Notes under the pieces: model-generated
What the model saw: the letters and a program-made list of their open reading frames with translations, nothing else
Databases searched by the model: none
What the model was told of the DNA's origin: nothing
Program-made: the position numbers and the translations under genes
Part shown: one piece after another, positions 26,176-33,944 of the stretch
Layout: every line of letters begins with the position of its first letter
Numbering within the stretch: the first letter of the stretch is position 1
DNA from: Rhizobium brockwellii
GTDB lineage: Bacteria > Pseudomonadota > Alphaproteobacteria > Rhizobiales > Rhizobiaceae
Assembly: GCF_000769405.2 (NCBI RefSeq)
Contig: NZ_CP053439.1
Coordinates: 2,976,001 to 3,040,000 of the forward strand
Length of the DNA stretch: 64,000 bases
Direction of reading: 5' to 3'

Positions 26176-28851
26176 ATGATGAATCTGACGGCGCAGACAC
26201 CCGCCCCCACGACGCCTGCGGTGATCGGACTGACAAGCATCGAGGCCGAGGAACGCCTCGCCGAGCTTGGACCCAACATGCTGCCCGAGCCTGAGCCCCC
26301 ATCGCCGCTGCGGGTCTTTCTCATCCAATTTCGCAATCCGATCATCTACATCCTCTTGCTGGCATCGGCGCTCTCGTTTGCGACCGGCAGGATCGAAGAC
26401 GGCCTGTTCATTCTCGTCGTGCTTCTGATCAATGCCTCCATAGGCACCTACCAGGAGTATTCTGCGGATCGAGCGGCCGCCGCCCTTCGAAGGCTCGAGC
26501 AGCCGTCGGCCAGGGTCATACGGGACGGCGTGGCTTGCAGGATCGAGGCCAAGCGGCTGGTCGTGGGCGATCTCGTTCTTCTGGAATCCGGCGACCGAAT
26601 CCCTGCCGATCTGATGCTTGTCGATGCAAGTGATCTCCGATGCGACGAGTCGCTTCTGACCGGCGAGTCGATGCCGGTCCCCAAAGGGCGAACCGTCGAA
26701 GGATCGTCGGATGAAACCGCCAGTTCCATGCTGCGCGCGGGTTCCCTGGTGACGCGCGGGCGAGCCAAGGGCGTCGTGACCGCTACGGGTACCGCGACCA
26801 TGCTTGGCGGCATCGCAGCCGAGTTGGGAAGAGCCAGTTCGTCGCAGCCCCCGCTTGTTGCCCGTCTGGCGAAGTTCACGAATGCGCTCGCGGTTTTCGT
26901 AGGATTGGCAGCTTTGGTGCTGGTCGTCGCGGGCTTCATGCGGGGCCTCCCTCTGCACGATCTTGTCATGATGTCCGTAGGTCTGGCGGTGAGCGCTGTT
27001 CCTGAAGGGCTTCCGATCGCGATCTCCGTCGCGCTCGCCGTCAGCATGCGGCGGATGGCCGCCCGCAACGTCATCGTCCGACGCATGCCGGCTGTTGAGG
27101 CCCTCGGTTCGACCACGATAATCGCCACGGATAAGACGGGGACCTTGACCAGCAACGTGCAGACGGTGACCGAAATTCGCCTGCCGGACGGCACGGACAT
27201 CGCCCTTGACGCCCATTCCGATCTCGACAAGTGCGAGATCAGGGCGAGCGGCCTGGACAGCGACCTTGTCCGCGAGAGGGCGCGCAGGCTGCTACGCGCT
27301 GCACTGCTCGCAAACGAAGGAACCCTGGCTCGCCGCGACGATCTGTGGGTCGCCGCCGGAGACACGGTCGACGTGGCGCTTCTTGCAGCAGGACGGAAGG
27401 CCGGGCTGGGACAGGAAGAGTTGAACGACCGATACCCGCTGGCGGCAAGGATCGCCTACGAGCCCGAGCACAAATACGCTGCATCCTTCCACCACGGCAG
27501 TGATCGGATTCATGTCTTCGTCAAGGGGGCGTCGGAGGTGCTCATAGAAATGTCTGATCGCATGGACTCCGCGGGAAGCGTAGTCGAAATCGACCGTGCG
27601 TCGCTTTTGGCGCAGAAGGAAGAAATGGCCGCTCGAGGCCTCAGGGTGCTCGCGTTCGCCGAAGGGGAAATCGGCGCGTCCCTCGCCGGAAGCCTCGGAC
27701 ACGGTCACCTTGTCGATCTCGTGTTCTTGGGGCTGGCCGGACTGCAGGACCCGGTCCGGCCTGAAGTGCCGAACGCTATGAAAGACTGCCACGCGGCGGG
27801 CGTGGAGGTCGTGATGGTGACCGGGGACGACCCGCGGACCGCTGCCGCGATTGCCCGAGATGCCGGCCTGAGCTTTCACGCGGGCCAGGTGGTCTCGGGC
27901 CACAACATCGATGAAGCCGCGCGAGCGGGCGACCAACGGCTGGACGAGATCACAAGAGAGGCCCGCATCTACGCCCGCGTGCAGCCAGCGCAGAAATCGG
28001 CGATCGTCGCATCCCTGATCCGCAACGGCCACATCGTCGCCGTCACCGGAGACGGTGTCAACGACGGTCCGGCGCTGAAGAAGGCGCATGTCGGCGTCGC
28101 AATGGGCCTCAGGGGAACCGAGGTGGCGAAGGAAAGCGCCGATCTCGTCGTCACGGACGACAACTTTGCATCCATCGTCGCGGGGATCGCAGAAGGCCGG
28201 GCCGCCTATCGCAACATCCGCAAGGTAGTACTGATGTCGGTCGCAACAGGCGCCGCCGAGGTCCTGCTCTTCATGCTCGCGCTGCCGTTCGGCCTGCCCA
28301 TGCCGCTCCTCCCTGTTCAGCTCTTGTGGCTCAATCTCGTGACAAACGGCATCCAGGACGTCGCGCTTGCCGGCGGCAGGCCGGAAGGAGACGAACTGGC
28401 GGGGCCGCCGCGTTCTCCGCTCGAACCTGTCCTCGACCGGACGATGATCCGGCGCGTCGTCCAATCGACGGTCGCGATCGGCGGAGCAGCATTCCTGGCG
28501 TTCCAGTGGATGATTGCGCATGGATATGGCGTTCCCGAAGCACGCAACATAACGCTTCTGATCTTCGTGATGTTCGAGAACGTCCAGACCCTGGCATGCT
28601 CCTCCGAAAGACGATCGATATTCTCCGTCGATATCCTTCGGAACCGATTCCTGCTCCTCAGCGTGCTCGCCGCCCAGACGATCCACATCTCGGCGATGTA
28701 CGTGCCGTGGCTTAGCGGAACGCTCGGCCTGTCGCCGATCACGCCTCTTGAATGGGGCCTCAGCATGCTGATCGCTAGCTCCCTCGTTCTCGTGACCGAG
28801 GTAGACAAGTTCGTCTCCCGGCGACGCCGCGATCGTTCATCCCATGCTTGA
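26176..28851 (+). CDS. P2A-type cation ATPase (SERCA/CtpF-like)
   Basis: 891 aa. N-terminal cation-ATPase domain (GLTSIEAEERLAELGPNMLP), actuator LLTGESMPV, phosphorylation motif ATDKTGTLTSN with Asp near residue 319, PEGLP in helix 4, hinge GDGVNDGPALK, and a six-helix C-terminal module with NLVTNGIQD. This matches bacterial Ca(II)/Mn(II)-type P2A pumps, including mycobacterial CtpF, which belongs to the DosR regulon. ATG 26176 and 26179 are both possible; GGAG fits the second slightly better. Its TGA stop is part of the next FixK box. Confidence 0.9.
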   Translation: MMNLTAQTPAPTTPAVIGLTSIEAEERLAELGPNMLPEPEPPSPLRVFLIQFRNPIIYILLLASALSFATGRIEDGLFILVVLLINASIGTYQEYSADRAAAALRRLEQPSARVIRDGVACRIEAKRLVVGDLVLLESGDRIPADLMLVDASDLRCDESLLTGESMPVPKGRTVEGSSDETASSMLRAGSLVTRGRAKGVVTATGTATMLGGIAAELGRASSSQPPLVARLAKFTNALAVFVGLAALVLVVAGFMRGLPLHDLVMMSVGLAVSAVPEGLPIAISVALAVSMRRMAARNVIVRRMPAVEALGSTTIIATDKTGTLTSNVQTVTEIRLPDGTDIALDAHSDLDKCEIRASGLDSDLVRERARRLLRAALLANEGTLARRDDLWVAAGDTVDVALLAAGRKAGLGQEELNDRYPLAARIAYEPEHKYAASFHHGSDRIHVFVKGASEVLIEMSDRMDSAGSVVEIDRASLLAQKEEMAARGLRVLAFAEGEIGASLAGSLGHGHLVDLVFLGLAGLQDPVRPEVPNAMKDCHAAGVEVVMVTGDDPRTAAAIARDAGLSFHAGQVVSGHNIDEAARAGDQRLDEITREARIYARVQPAQKSAIVASLIRNGHIVAVTGDGVNDGPALKKAHVGVAMGLRGTEVAKESADLVVTDDNFASIVAGIAEGRAAYRNIRKVVLMSVATGAAEVLLFMLALPFGLPMPLLPVQLLWLNLVTNGIQDVALAGGRPEGDELAGPPRSPLEPVLDRTMIRRVVQSTVAIGGAAFLAFQWMIAHGYGVPEARNITLLIFVMFENVQTLACSSERRSIFSVDILRNRFLLLSVLAAQTIHISAMYVPWLSGTLGLSPITPLEWGLSMLIASSLVLVTEVDKFVSRRRRDRSSHA

Positions 28852-28861
28852 CGAAGATCAA
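28848..28861. promoter_or_regulatory. FixK/FNR box TTGACGAAGATCAA
   Basis: Perfect palindrome that includes the stop codon of the P2A ATPase and lies 58 bp upstream of the next stress gene, giving that gene its own promoter. Confidence 0.85.
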
Positions 28862-28918
28862 AGAACGTCGCCGCAAGTGCCGTTATCCTCTCGATATTCA
28901 AAAAGAGAGGTGATCGAA

Positions 28919-29752
28919 ATGTCCATTCGCACGGTAATGAGCATCCTGACTTCCAAATATTTCGACGAAGACCTGAAGGCCGCCGTGGAGTTTTGCGGAG
29001 CCTCCGGAGCGCATCTCAGCGCGGTCGTGATCTGCATGGGCGCGTCGCCGATGATGGGAGAATACAACTCCCTGTCGACCGTCTGGCTGGAAGAACGCCA
29101 GCGCGAAATCGAGGAACTCGTCAAGAAAGCCGAAGAGATCAAGGCGTATCTCTCGCGCACCGAACTCTCCTACGATGTGCAGGACGTCTATACGGAATAT
29201 GCTTTTGCGCGGGAGGACATTGCAGAACGGGCGCTCTATGCCGACGTCGTTCTCGTCGGCCGCCAAGCGTGCAAGGACGAGGAACTCCAGAAGCGGGTCA
29301 TGGATGGCGCTCTGTTCCATACGCCGACGCCGGTCATCATCAACCGCGGACGGCGGCCGCTCTCTTCCACTTCCAAATCGATCGTACTGGCATGGGATTC
29401 GAGCGACGAGGCGTCGCGTGCCGCAAGGCAGGCCCTCGACCTGTTGAAGACGGCGGACTGCGTCTACGTGACGATGATCGATCCAGTCTCGCGAGAGCGG
29501 GTGAATGGAGAAGAACCAGGCGCCGACATCGCGAGCTTTCTGTCCCGTCACGGGGTCAAGGTTCAGGTGGATCGCGTGGCCAGCGGCGGAAACACGGCCG
29601 ACGAGGTCCTGAGGCAGCATGCGATGGACGTGAACGCCGATCTGATCGTCATGGGAGCATACAACCACCCTCGGTGGCAGCAGACGCTCTTCGGAGGCGT
29701 GACGCGCAACATGATCGAGCAAAGCAGCATGCCAATATTCATGGCGCATTGA
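28919..29752 (+). CDS. Universal stress protein, tandem UspA domains
   Basis: 277 aa from ATG 28919 (AGAGAGGTGATCGAA upstream). Domain 1 (about 1-150) ends with DVVLVGRQACKDEEL and TPTPVIIN. Domain 2 begins SIVLAWDSSDEASRAARQAL and closes with LIVMGAYNHPRWQQTLFGGV, a good ATP-binding signature. It belongs to a different subgroup from the 2170 and 22917 pair (different N-terminus, MSIRTVMSILTSKYFDEDLK). Last clear FixK-box gene on the right of the island; a terminator follows. Confidence 0.9.
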   Translation: MSIRTVMSILTSKYFDEDLKAAVEFCGASGAHLSAVVICMGASPMMGEYNSLSTVWLEERQREIEELVKKAEEIKAYLSRTELSYDVQDVYTEYAFAREDIAERALYADVVLVGRQACKDEELQKRVMDGALFHTPTPVIINRGRRPLSSTSKSIVLAWDSSDEASRAARQALDLLKTADCVYVTMIDPVSRERVNGEEPGADIASFLSRHGVKVQVDRVASGGNTADEVLRQHAMDVNADLIVMGAYNHPRWQQTLFGGVTRNMIEQSSMPIFMAH

Positions 29753-29760
29753 GGGGGAAG

Positions 29761-29790
29761 GACACGGCCGCGCTCATGCGCTGCCGTGTC
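29761..29790. terminator. Long hairpin after the last stress gene
   Basis: GACACGGC pairs with GCCGTGTC, with an inner GCGC/GCGC stem and a TCAT loop; one unpaired position on each side. It starts 8 bp after the stop codon. No T-run follows. Confidence 0.55.
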
Positions 29791-29973
29791 GGAGTGGCGG
29801 CATGTCGCTTTCAGACACGATGGGTACGACCATCTCCATCAGCGACGCCGCCGCTGGTCTCTACAAGATGGTCAACGTGTTGGTGTTGCAAGGGTCGCTC
29901 GCTCTTCATACGCAAGGGTCACTTCTGGCCGGAAGTCGCGGCTCGCCGGCTGTCGAGCCCTTCGCTTGGCGCC

Positions 29974-30771
29974 TTAGCCCGGCACCACCGTCCCCCAGTT
30001 CCGATACAAAATGTAAGCAGCGACCACGAAGATGAGCGCTGCGAACAGGCGGTTGAGGATGTTCTTGTAGGCGCTGAGCCGGGTGGCGAGCAGCATGCCG
30101 AGTACGCCGCCGACAATGCCACCGCCAATAAACTCGGAGGCAAGCCACCAATCCACCAAGCCTGAACTGGCATAGCTCAGGGCCGTCGCCAGTCCGAACG
30201 CAGCGACGGAGAGGAGAGATGTCCCGATCGCGTTGATCATCGGCATGCCCGTCGCCAGCATGAGGCCGGGAACGATCAGGAAGCCCCCGCCGATCCCGAA
30301 GAAACCCGATGTAGCGCCGGCGGCGAGTGCCACGGCGGCGGTGGCAAGGCACATCTTAAGATCGATGGGCCGACATTCTGCCGATACTGGCTTCCTGGGC
30401 TTCAACATCAGGACGCCGACGACGAGCATGAGAATGCCGAACAGGAAAATCAGGCGATCTCCGTCCATCGCCTTGCCGAGACTGGAGCCGCCGAGGGCGC
30501 CGACGACGCCGAGCGCGGAGAAGACGGCCGCGCAGCGCCACCAGACGTGCCCCTTGATCGCGTGGCTTGCGAAGTTCGCGAAGGCATTCACCGAGACCGC
30601 AAGCGCACCCGTTCCGATGGCGATATGCGGCTGGGTCACGCCAACCACGTAGAGTAGTAGCGGCGTCGCCAGGATGGACCCGCCGCCGCCGAGCAGGCCG
30701 AGCATGAAGCCGACGATTCCGCCGGAGCCAACTGCCGCCAAAATGGAGGTATTCACGTCCGTCTGCTCCAT
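29974..30771 (-). CDS. TauE/SafE-family sulfite/sulfur-anion exporter
   Basis: 265 aa, about eight hydrophobic segments. The family signature is GFMLGLLGGGGSILATPLLL early and GFFGIGGGFLIVPGLML in the second half, the duplicated G-rich loops of TauE/SafE permeases. Last gene of the blh-bigR-yeeE-yeeE-tauE unit, overlapping the preceding gene by 19 nt. In that setting it probably exports sulfite or a related anion made from sulfide oxidation. Confidence 0.88.
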   Translation of the reverse strand: MEQTDVNTSILAAVGSGGIVGFMLGLLGGGGSILATPLLLYVVGVTQPHIAIGTGALAVSVNAFANFASHAIKGHVWWRCAAVFSALGVVGALGGSSLGKAMDGDRLIFLFGILMLVVGVLMLKPRKPVSAECRPIDLKMCLATAAVALAAGATSGFFGIGGGFLIVPGLMLATGMPMINAIGTSLLSVAAFGLATALSYASSGLVDWWLASEFIGGGIVGGVLGMLLATRLSAYKNILNRLFAALIFVVAAYILYRNWGTVVPG

Positions 30772-31184
30772 ACTCTGTCATACAAGGTCATCCCGACCAG
30801 CATGGCGATGACGAACAGGAACGTCTGGGGAAGGCCGACCGATAGGGATGCGACTGCCGGACCGGGACAGAAGCCACCGATCCCCCAGCCTAGGCCGAAC
30901 AAGGCCGAACCAACGACCAGCGGAGCATCGATCCGGCGGCTCGTCGGCACGTGGAAGCTGTCGTCAAAGGCTGGATGCTGCATCCGCTTCATCACCTGCA
31001 CGCCGATAAAGGCGACGACGACGGCGCCGCCGAGAACGAAGGCAAGGCTCGGATCCCAGTCCCCGAAGACGTCGAGGAAGCCTTGGACGCGGACAGGGTT
31101 CAGCATGCCGGACAAGGACAGTCCTAAGCCGAAGACAACGCCCGAAGCGAGCGCCGCCACGAATTGGTTGATGTTCCGGTTCAT
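30753..31184 (-). CDS. YeeE/YedE-family half-transporter (PmpB-like)
   Basis: 143 aa from ATG 31184. Hydrophobic, with LASGVVFGLGLSLSGMLNP, ALFGLGWGIGGFCPGPAVAS and a closing helix LFVIAMLVGM. The GGFCPGP segment carries the conserved Cys seen in YeeE thiosulfate/sulfur transporters. Its ATG overlaps the stop of the preceding half-transporter (ATGA at 31181-31184). The two short proteins together equal one full YeeE. Confidence 0.86.
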   Translation of the reverse strand: MNRNINQFVAALASGVVFGLGLSLSGMLNPVRVQGFLDVFGDWDPSLAFVLGGAVVVAFIGVQVMKRMQHPAFDDSFHVPTSRRIDAPLVVGSALFGLGWGIGGFCPGPAVASLSVGLPQTFLFVIAMLVGMTLYDRVWSRRT

Positions 31185-31591
31185 AACCCCACACCTCGCA
31201 GAAATGCGACGGCGACCGCGCCAGCCGTCAGGAACGTGGCGACCGCTACCATCGACCGCGGCGACAGGCGGGCAAGCCCAAGCACGCCGTGGCCGCTGGT
31301 GCAGCCCGATCCCATGCGCGAGCCGAAGCCGACAAACAGCCCCGCGACGATGAGCAGCGGCCAACCGGTGGTGATCTGCACGACCGGCCAGCCGCCGAAC
31401 ATGAGCAGATAGGCGAGCGGCCCGAGCAGCAGCCCGAGCGCAAAGGCAAGGTTGGTCGTCAAACCGATCCCTTGAGCAAGACGCCCGACGATCCCGCTGA
31501 TCCCGGCAATCCGGCCGTTGAGGAGCAGAAGCATGAGGGCCGACACGCCGATCAGCATGCCCCCGACCAATGAGGGGAGGTACGCGTTCAC
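31181..31591 (-). CDS. YeeE/YedE-family half-transporter (PmpA-like)
   Basis: 136 aa, four hydrophobic stretches, with GGMLIGVSALMLLLLNGRIA, GISGIV and the Cys-bearing FGSRMGSGCTSGHGVLGLA, the signature of the first half of YeeE proteins. It overlaps bigR upstream and the second half-transporter downstream by 4 nt each, so the operon is translationally coupled. Confidence 0.87.
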   Translation of the reverse strand: MNAYLPSLVGGMLIGVSALMLLLLNGRIAGISGIVGRLAQGIGLTTNLAFALGLLLGPLAYLLMFGGWPVVQITTGWPLLIVAGLFVGFGSRMGSGCTSGHGVLGLARLSPRSMVAVATFLTAGAVAVAFLRGVGL

Positions 31592-31935
31592 TTGTCATCC
31601 TTTACGCAGAAAATGTCATAGAGGGCGGCGACCAGTTGCGCGGCCTTCTCTTCCGTCAGGCGGTAGAAGATCTGTTTCCCCTCCCGCCGGGTTTCAACAA
31701 TCCCGGAGCCACGCAGCACGGTCAGGTGCTGCGACAGATGCGGCTGGTGGAGGTCGAGCTTCTCTTCAAGCTCGCCGACCGAATACTCGCCTTCCACCAG
31801 GGTACAGACGATCATCAGGCGCGCCGGATGGGACAGCGTCTTCAGGAGGTTCGCTACCTCTCCGGCCCGGCTGGCCATCTCGGCGGGGGAAAGCCCCACC
31901 CTCCTCATCGCCTTTAGATCGGTGGTCATTCCCAT
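31588..31935 (-). CDS. bigR: BigR/SqrR-type ArsR repressor, persulfide sensor
   Basis: 115 aa winged helix: VANLLKTLSHPARLMIVCTL, then recognition helix LHQPHLSQHLTVLRGSGIV and wing TRREGKQIFYRL. The two Cys of the BigR/SqrR redox switch are present, in MIVCTL and in the C-terminal DIFCVKDD. They form a disulfide or polysulfide bridge on sulfide exposure and release DNA. It overlaps the blh 3' end by 10 nt. The AT-rich inverted repeat before blh is the likely operator. Confidence 0.9.
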   Translation of the reverse strand: MGMTTDLKAMRRVGLSPAEMASRAGEVANLLKTLSHPARLMIVCTLVEGEYSVGELEEKLDLHQPHLSQHLTVLRGSGIVETRREGKQIFYRLTEEKAAQLVAALYDIFCVKDDK

Positions 31936-33224
31936 GCTGCTCCCTGTAATGCATCGAGCGGAAATTTGAGGTAGCGCTGGCCGTTGGCTTCCGGCTCCGG
32001 CAGGCGCCCGCCGCGGATGTTCACCTGCAGGGCATGCAGGATGAGCTTCGGCATCGGCAGCGTCTTGTCGCGCTTCGTCCTGAGCGCCACGAATTCTTCT
32101 TCCGTCACGCCAGCAAGATGGCGGTTGAACTTCTTCTGATCGGCCACCGTGCTTTCCCAGCGAGGTGCCCGACCGTCCGGCTGGTAGTCGTGGCCGGTAA
32201 AGATCCGCGTCTCATCCGGGAGCGCGAGGATGTCCTGGATCGACTTCCACAGGACGCGGGCGTCACCGCCGGGGAAGTCGGCACGTGCCGTACCGCTGTC
32301 GGGCATGAAGAGCGTGTCGTGCACGAAGGCAGCGTCGCCGATCAAAAAGGTGATGGAGGCGAGCGTATGTCCCGGAGAGAACAGCACCTTGGCATCGATC
32401 GAGCCGACCTTGAACGTCTCGCCATGGGCAAACAGCCGGTCCCATTGCGAGCCGTCGGTGGCAAGCTCGGGCCAGTTGTAGATGCCCTTCCACAGCTTCT
32501 GGACCTCCACGACGCGCTCGCCAATCGCTGTCTGCGCGCCAGTCTTCTCCTTCAGATACTGGGCCGCCGAGAAGTGGTCGGCGTGCGGGTGGGTGTCGAG
32601 GATCCACTCGACCGTCAGCCCGTTGTCGCGGACGTAGTCGAGGATCGCGTCGGCATTGATGGTTGCCGTCGCTCCGGACTTCTCATCGAAGTCGAGTACA
32701 GGATCGACGATAGCGCACCTGCGGGTCACCGGATCGGAAACCACATACTGGACGCTCCAGGTCCGCTTGTCGAAGAAGCCCCTTACCTGCGGCCTGCGGG
32801 CAGCATGTTGCACGAGCCAGGCTGCGGCGGCGCTGGTGTCGAAGCCGCGGTTGCGTCCGAATTCGACGACCTCGTCGGCAGGCATGCGGCCGTCAAGGAC
32901 CTCGCCGATCAAGTAGAGGCTTAGCGACCGAGTGCCGGTCTTGCAGTGGGCGAACACGGGTCCGTCGGATTCGTCGACGGCGCGCTGGAACGCACGTATG
33001 TCCGCCTCGGTGATCGTGCCGGCCGTGACCGGGACGAACGCATAGGACAGGCCGCAGTGCTTCGCTTCCTGGCTTTCCGCTTGCGTGCCTGGCTGTGCAG
33101 GATCCTCGCCGTCCGGTCGGTTATTGATGAGTGTCTTGAATCCTTTGTCGCGGAGCGACTGGATCTCCACAATACTCGGCTGCGACGAGACAGAAAGCTT
33201 CTCGGAAATAGCGGTGATGGGCAT
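31926..33224 (-). CDS. blh: Blh: DUF442 sulfur-transferase/persulfide dioxygenase fusion
   Basis: 432 aa from ATG 33224 (GGAG 7 nt upstream); the longer frame would start inside the operator. The N-terminal DUF442 phosphatase-like domain (about 1-105) has VFAHCKTGTRS with the active-site Cys. The C-terminal MBL domain (about 140-340) has DTHPHADHFSAA, SPGHTLASITF and FTGHDYQP and resembles ETHE1 persulfide dioxygenases. The protein oxidises persulfides from H2S to sulfite or thiosulfate. First gene of the BigR-controlled operon. Confidence 0.9.
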   Translation of the reverse strand: MPITAISEKLSVSSQPSIVEIQSLRDKGFKTLINNRPDGEDPAQPGTQAESQEAKHCGLSYAFVPVTAGTITEADIRAFQRAVDESDGPVFAHCKTGTRSLSLYLIGEVLDGRMPADEVVEFGRNRGFDTSAAAAWLVQHAARRPQVRGFFDKRTWSVQYVVSDPVTRRCAIVDPVLDFDEKSGATATINADAILDYVRDNGLTVEWILDTHPHADHFSAAQYLKEKTGAQTAIGERVVEVQKLWKGIYNWPELATDGSQWDRLFAHGETFKVGSIDAKVLFSPGHTLASITFLIGDAAFVHDTLFMPDSGTARADFPGGDARVLWKSIQDILALPDETRIFTGHDYQPDGRAPRWESTVADQKKFNRHLAGVTEEEFVALRTKRDKTLPMPKLILHALQVNIRGGRLPEPEANGQRYLKFPLDALQGAAWE

Positions 33225-33246
33225 GATTGGCTCCGTGTTCGAAATC

Positions 33247-33266
33247 ATTATATGTTATAATATAAT
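33247..33266. promoter_or_regulatory. AT-rich inverted repeat, likely BigR operator
   Basis: ATTATATGTTATAATATAAT, a near-palindrome in otherwise GC-rich DNA, 23 bp upstream of the blh start. BigR is known to bind AT-rich palindromes in its own operon promoter. Confidence 0.65.
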
Positions 33267-33870
33267 TTATACCGATATATGATCAAGGTCGGGCTCGAAA
33301 GTTTCAGCGCTTGCCCTGTAGTTCCCGCGAAAAGGAGGACCACCATTGCCACGACAGCAAATCCAATCAGCAGCCTTTGGTTGTACGACGACGGAAGCGG
33401 AGACAGTACGGCCGCCTTCGTTCCCGGAGCCACTTTACCGCGGGCATAGCGCTTACTCGGCTTGAGGCGGTCAACCGCGCGGGACGACAGCCTTGGGCCC
33501 GAGCTCGCGGATAAGCCGGGCGCCCCGGATGGACGGCGAGCGATGCGATGACGCGGGCTGCGGGCCGATGTCCCCCTTGGGCCCCGCATCCAGTCCTTGC
33601 TGCGTCCGATAGGTGCTGGCTCACGGCGTCCTTCGCACCATTCGCCTGATCGGTCATTTGGCCCTGCTGCCCGGAAGCCCTAACTAGCCGTTCCCGTGAC
33701 AACGGAAATGACACCGGAATGGCATCGGATCTGGCAACATCGGGCGCTGCGACTACGGACGCCCCTGGATGCTTGCGATCAGCCCCGCCGCGAGGAATCG
33801 CAAAATGATTCATGGCATTGCAGAGTTCCTGGACGCCTGTGAACGCGTTTGAAGCGATCGGGTCCTACGC
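33267..33870. other. Gene-poor stretch before the tRNA scar
   Basis: About 600 bp with no convincing gene. A minus-strand frame ending at 33248 contains one hydrophobic helix (LLIGFAVVAMVVLLFAG) but has no RBS and would run through the blh promoter. Another minus frame (33367-33813) has no recognisable domain. I see no integrase or transposase. Probably decayed DNA at an island edge. Confidence 0.5.
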
Positions 33871-33915
33871 CTCATAACCGCTTGGTTGGGGGTTCGAGTC
33901 CCTCCGGGCCCACCA
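33871..33915 (+). other. 3' fragment of a CAT-anticodon tRNA, probable att scar
   Basis: From the anticodon loop CTCATAA onward the sequence is a normal tRNA 3' half: stem strand CCGCT, variable region, T-arm GGGGG-TTCGAGT-CCCTC, acceptor strand CGGGCCC, discriminator A and CCA. The preceding bases do not supply the partner stem AGCGG, a D-arm, or the acceptor strand GGGCCCG. A tRNA truncated at the anticodon loop is what tyrosine-recombinase islands leave at their far end. By orientation the island lies to the left, with the intact tRNA (elongator Met or Ile2) outside the window. Confidence 0.75.
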
Positions 33916-33944
33916 CTATTCCTCTAGTTCGTTTGGTTGTTTAC

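Noticed and set aside
33248..33589. 113-codon minus-strand frame with one hydrophobic helix
   Set aside because: It runs through the probable BigR operator and blh promoter, lacks an RBS and has no homologue I recognise.
33840..33915. Intact tRNA gene
   Set aside because: Only the 3' half fits. Bases 33840-33870 cannot form the acceptor, D or 5' anticodon-stem strands.
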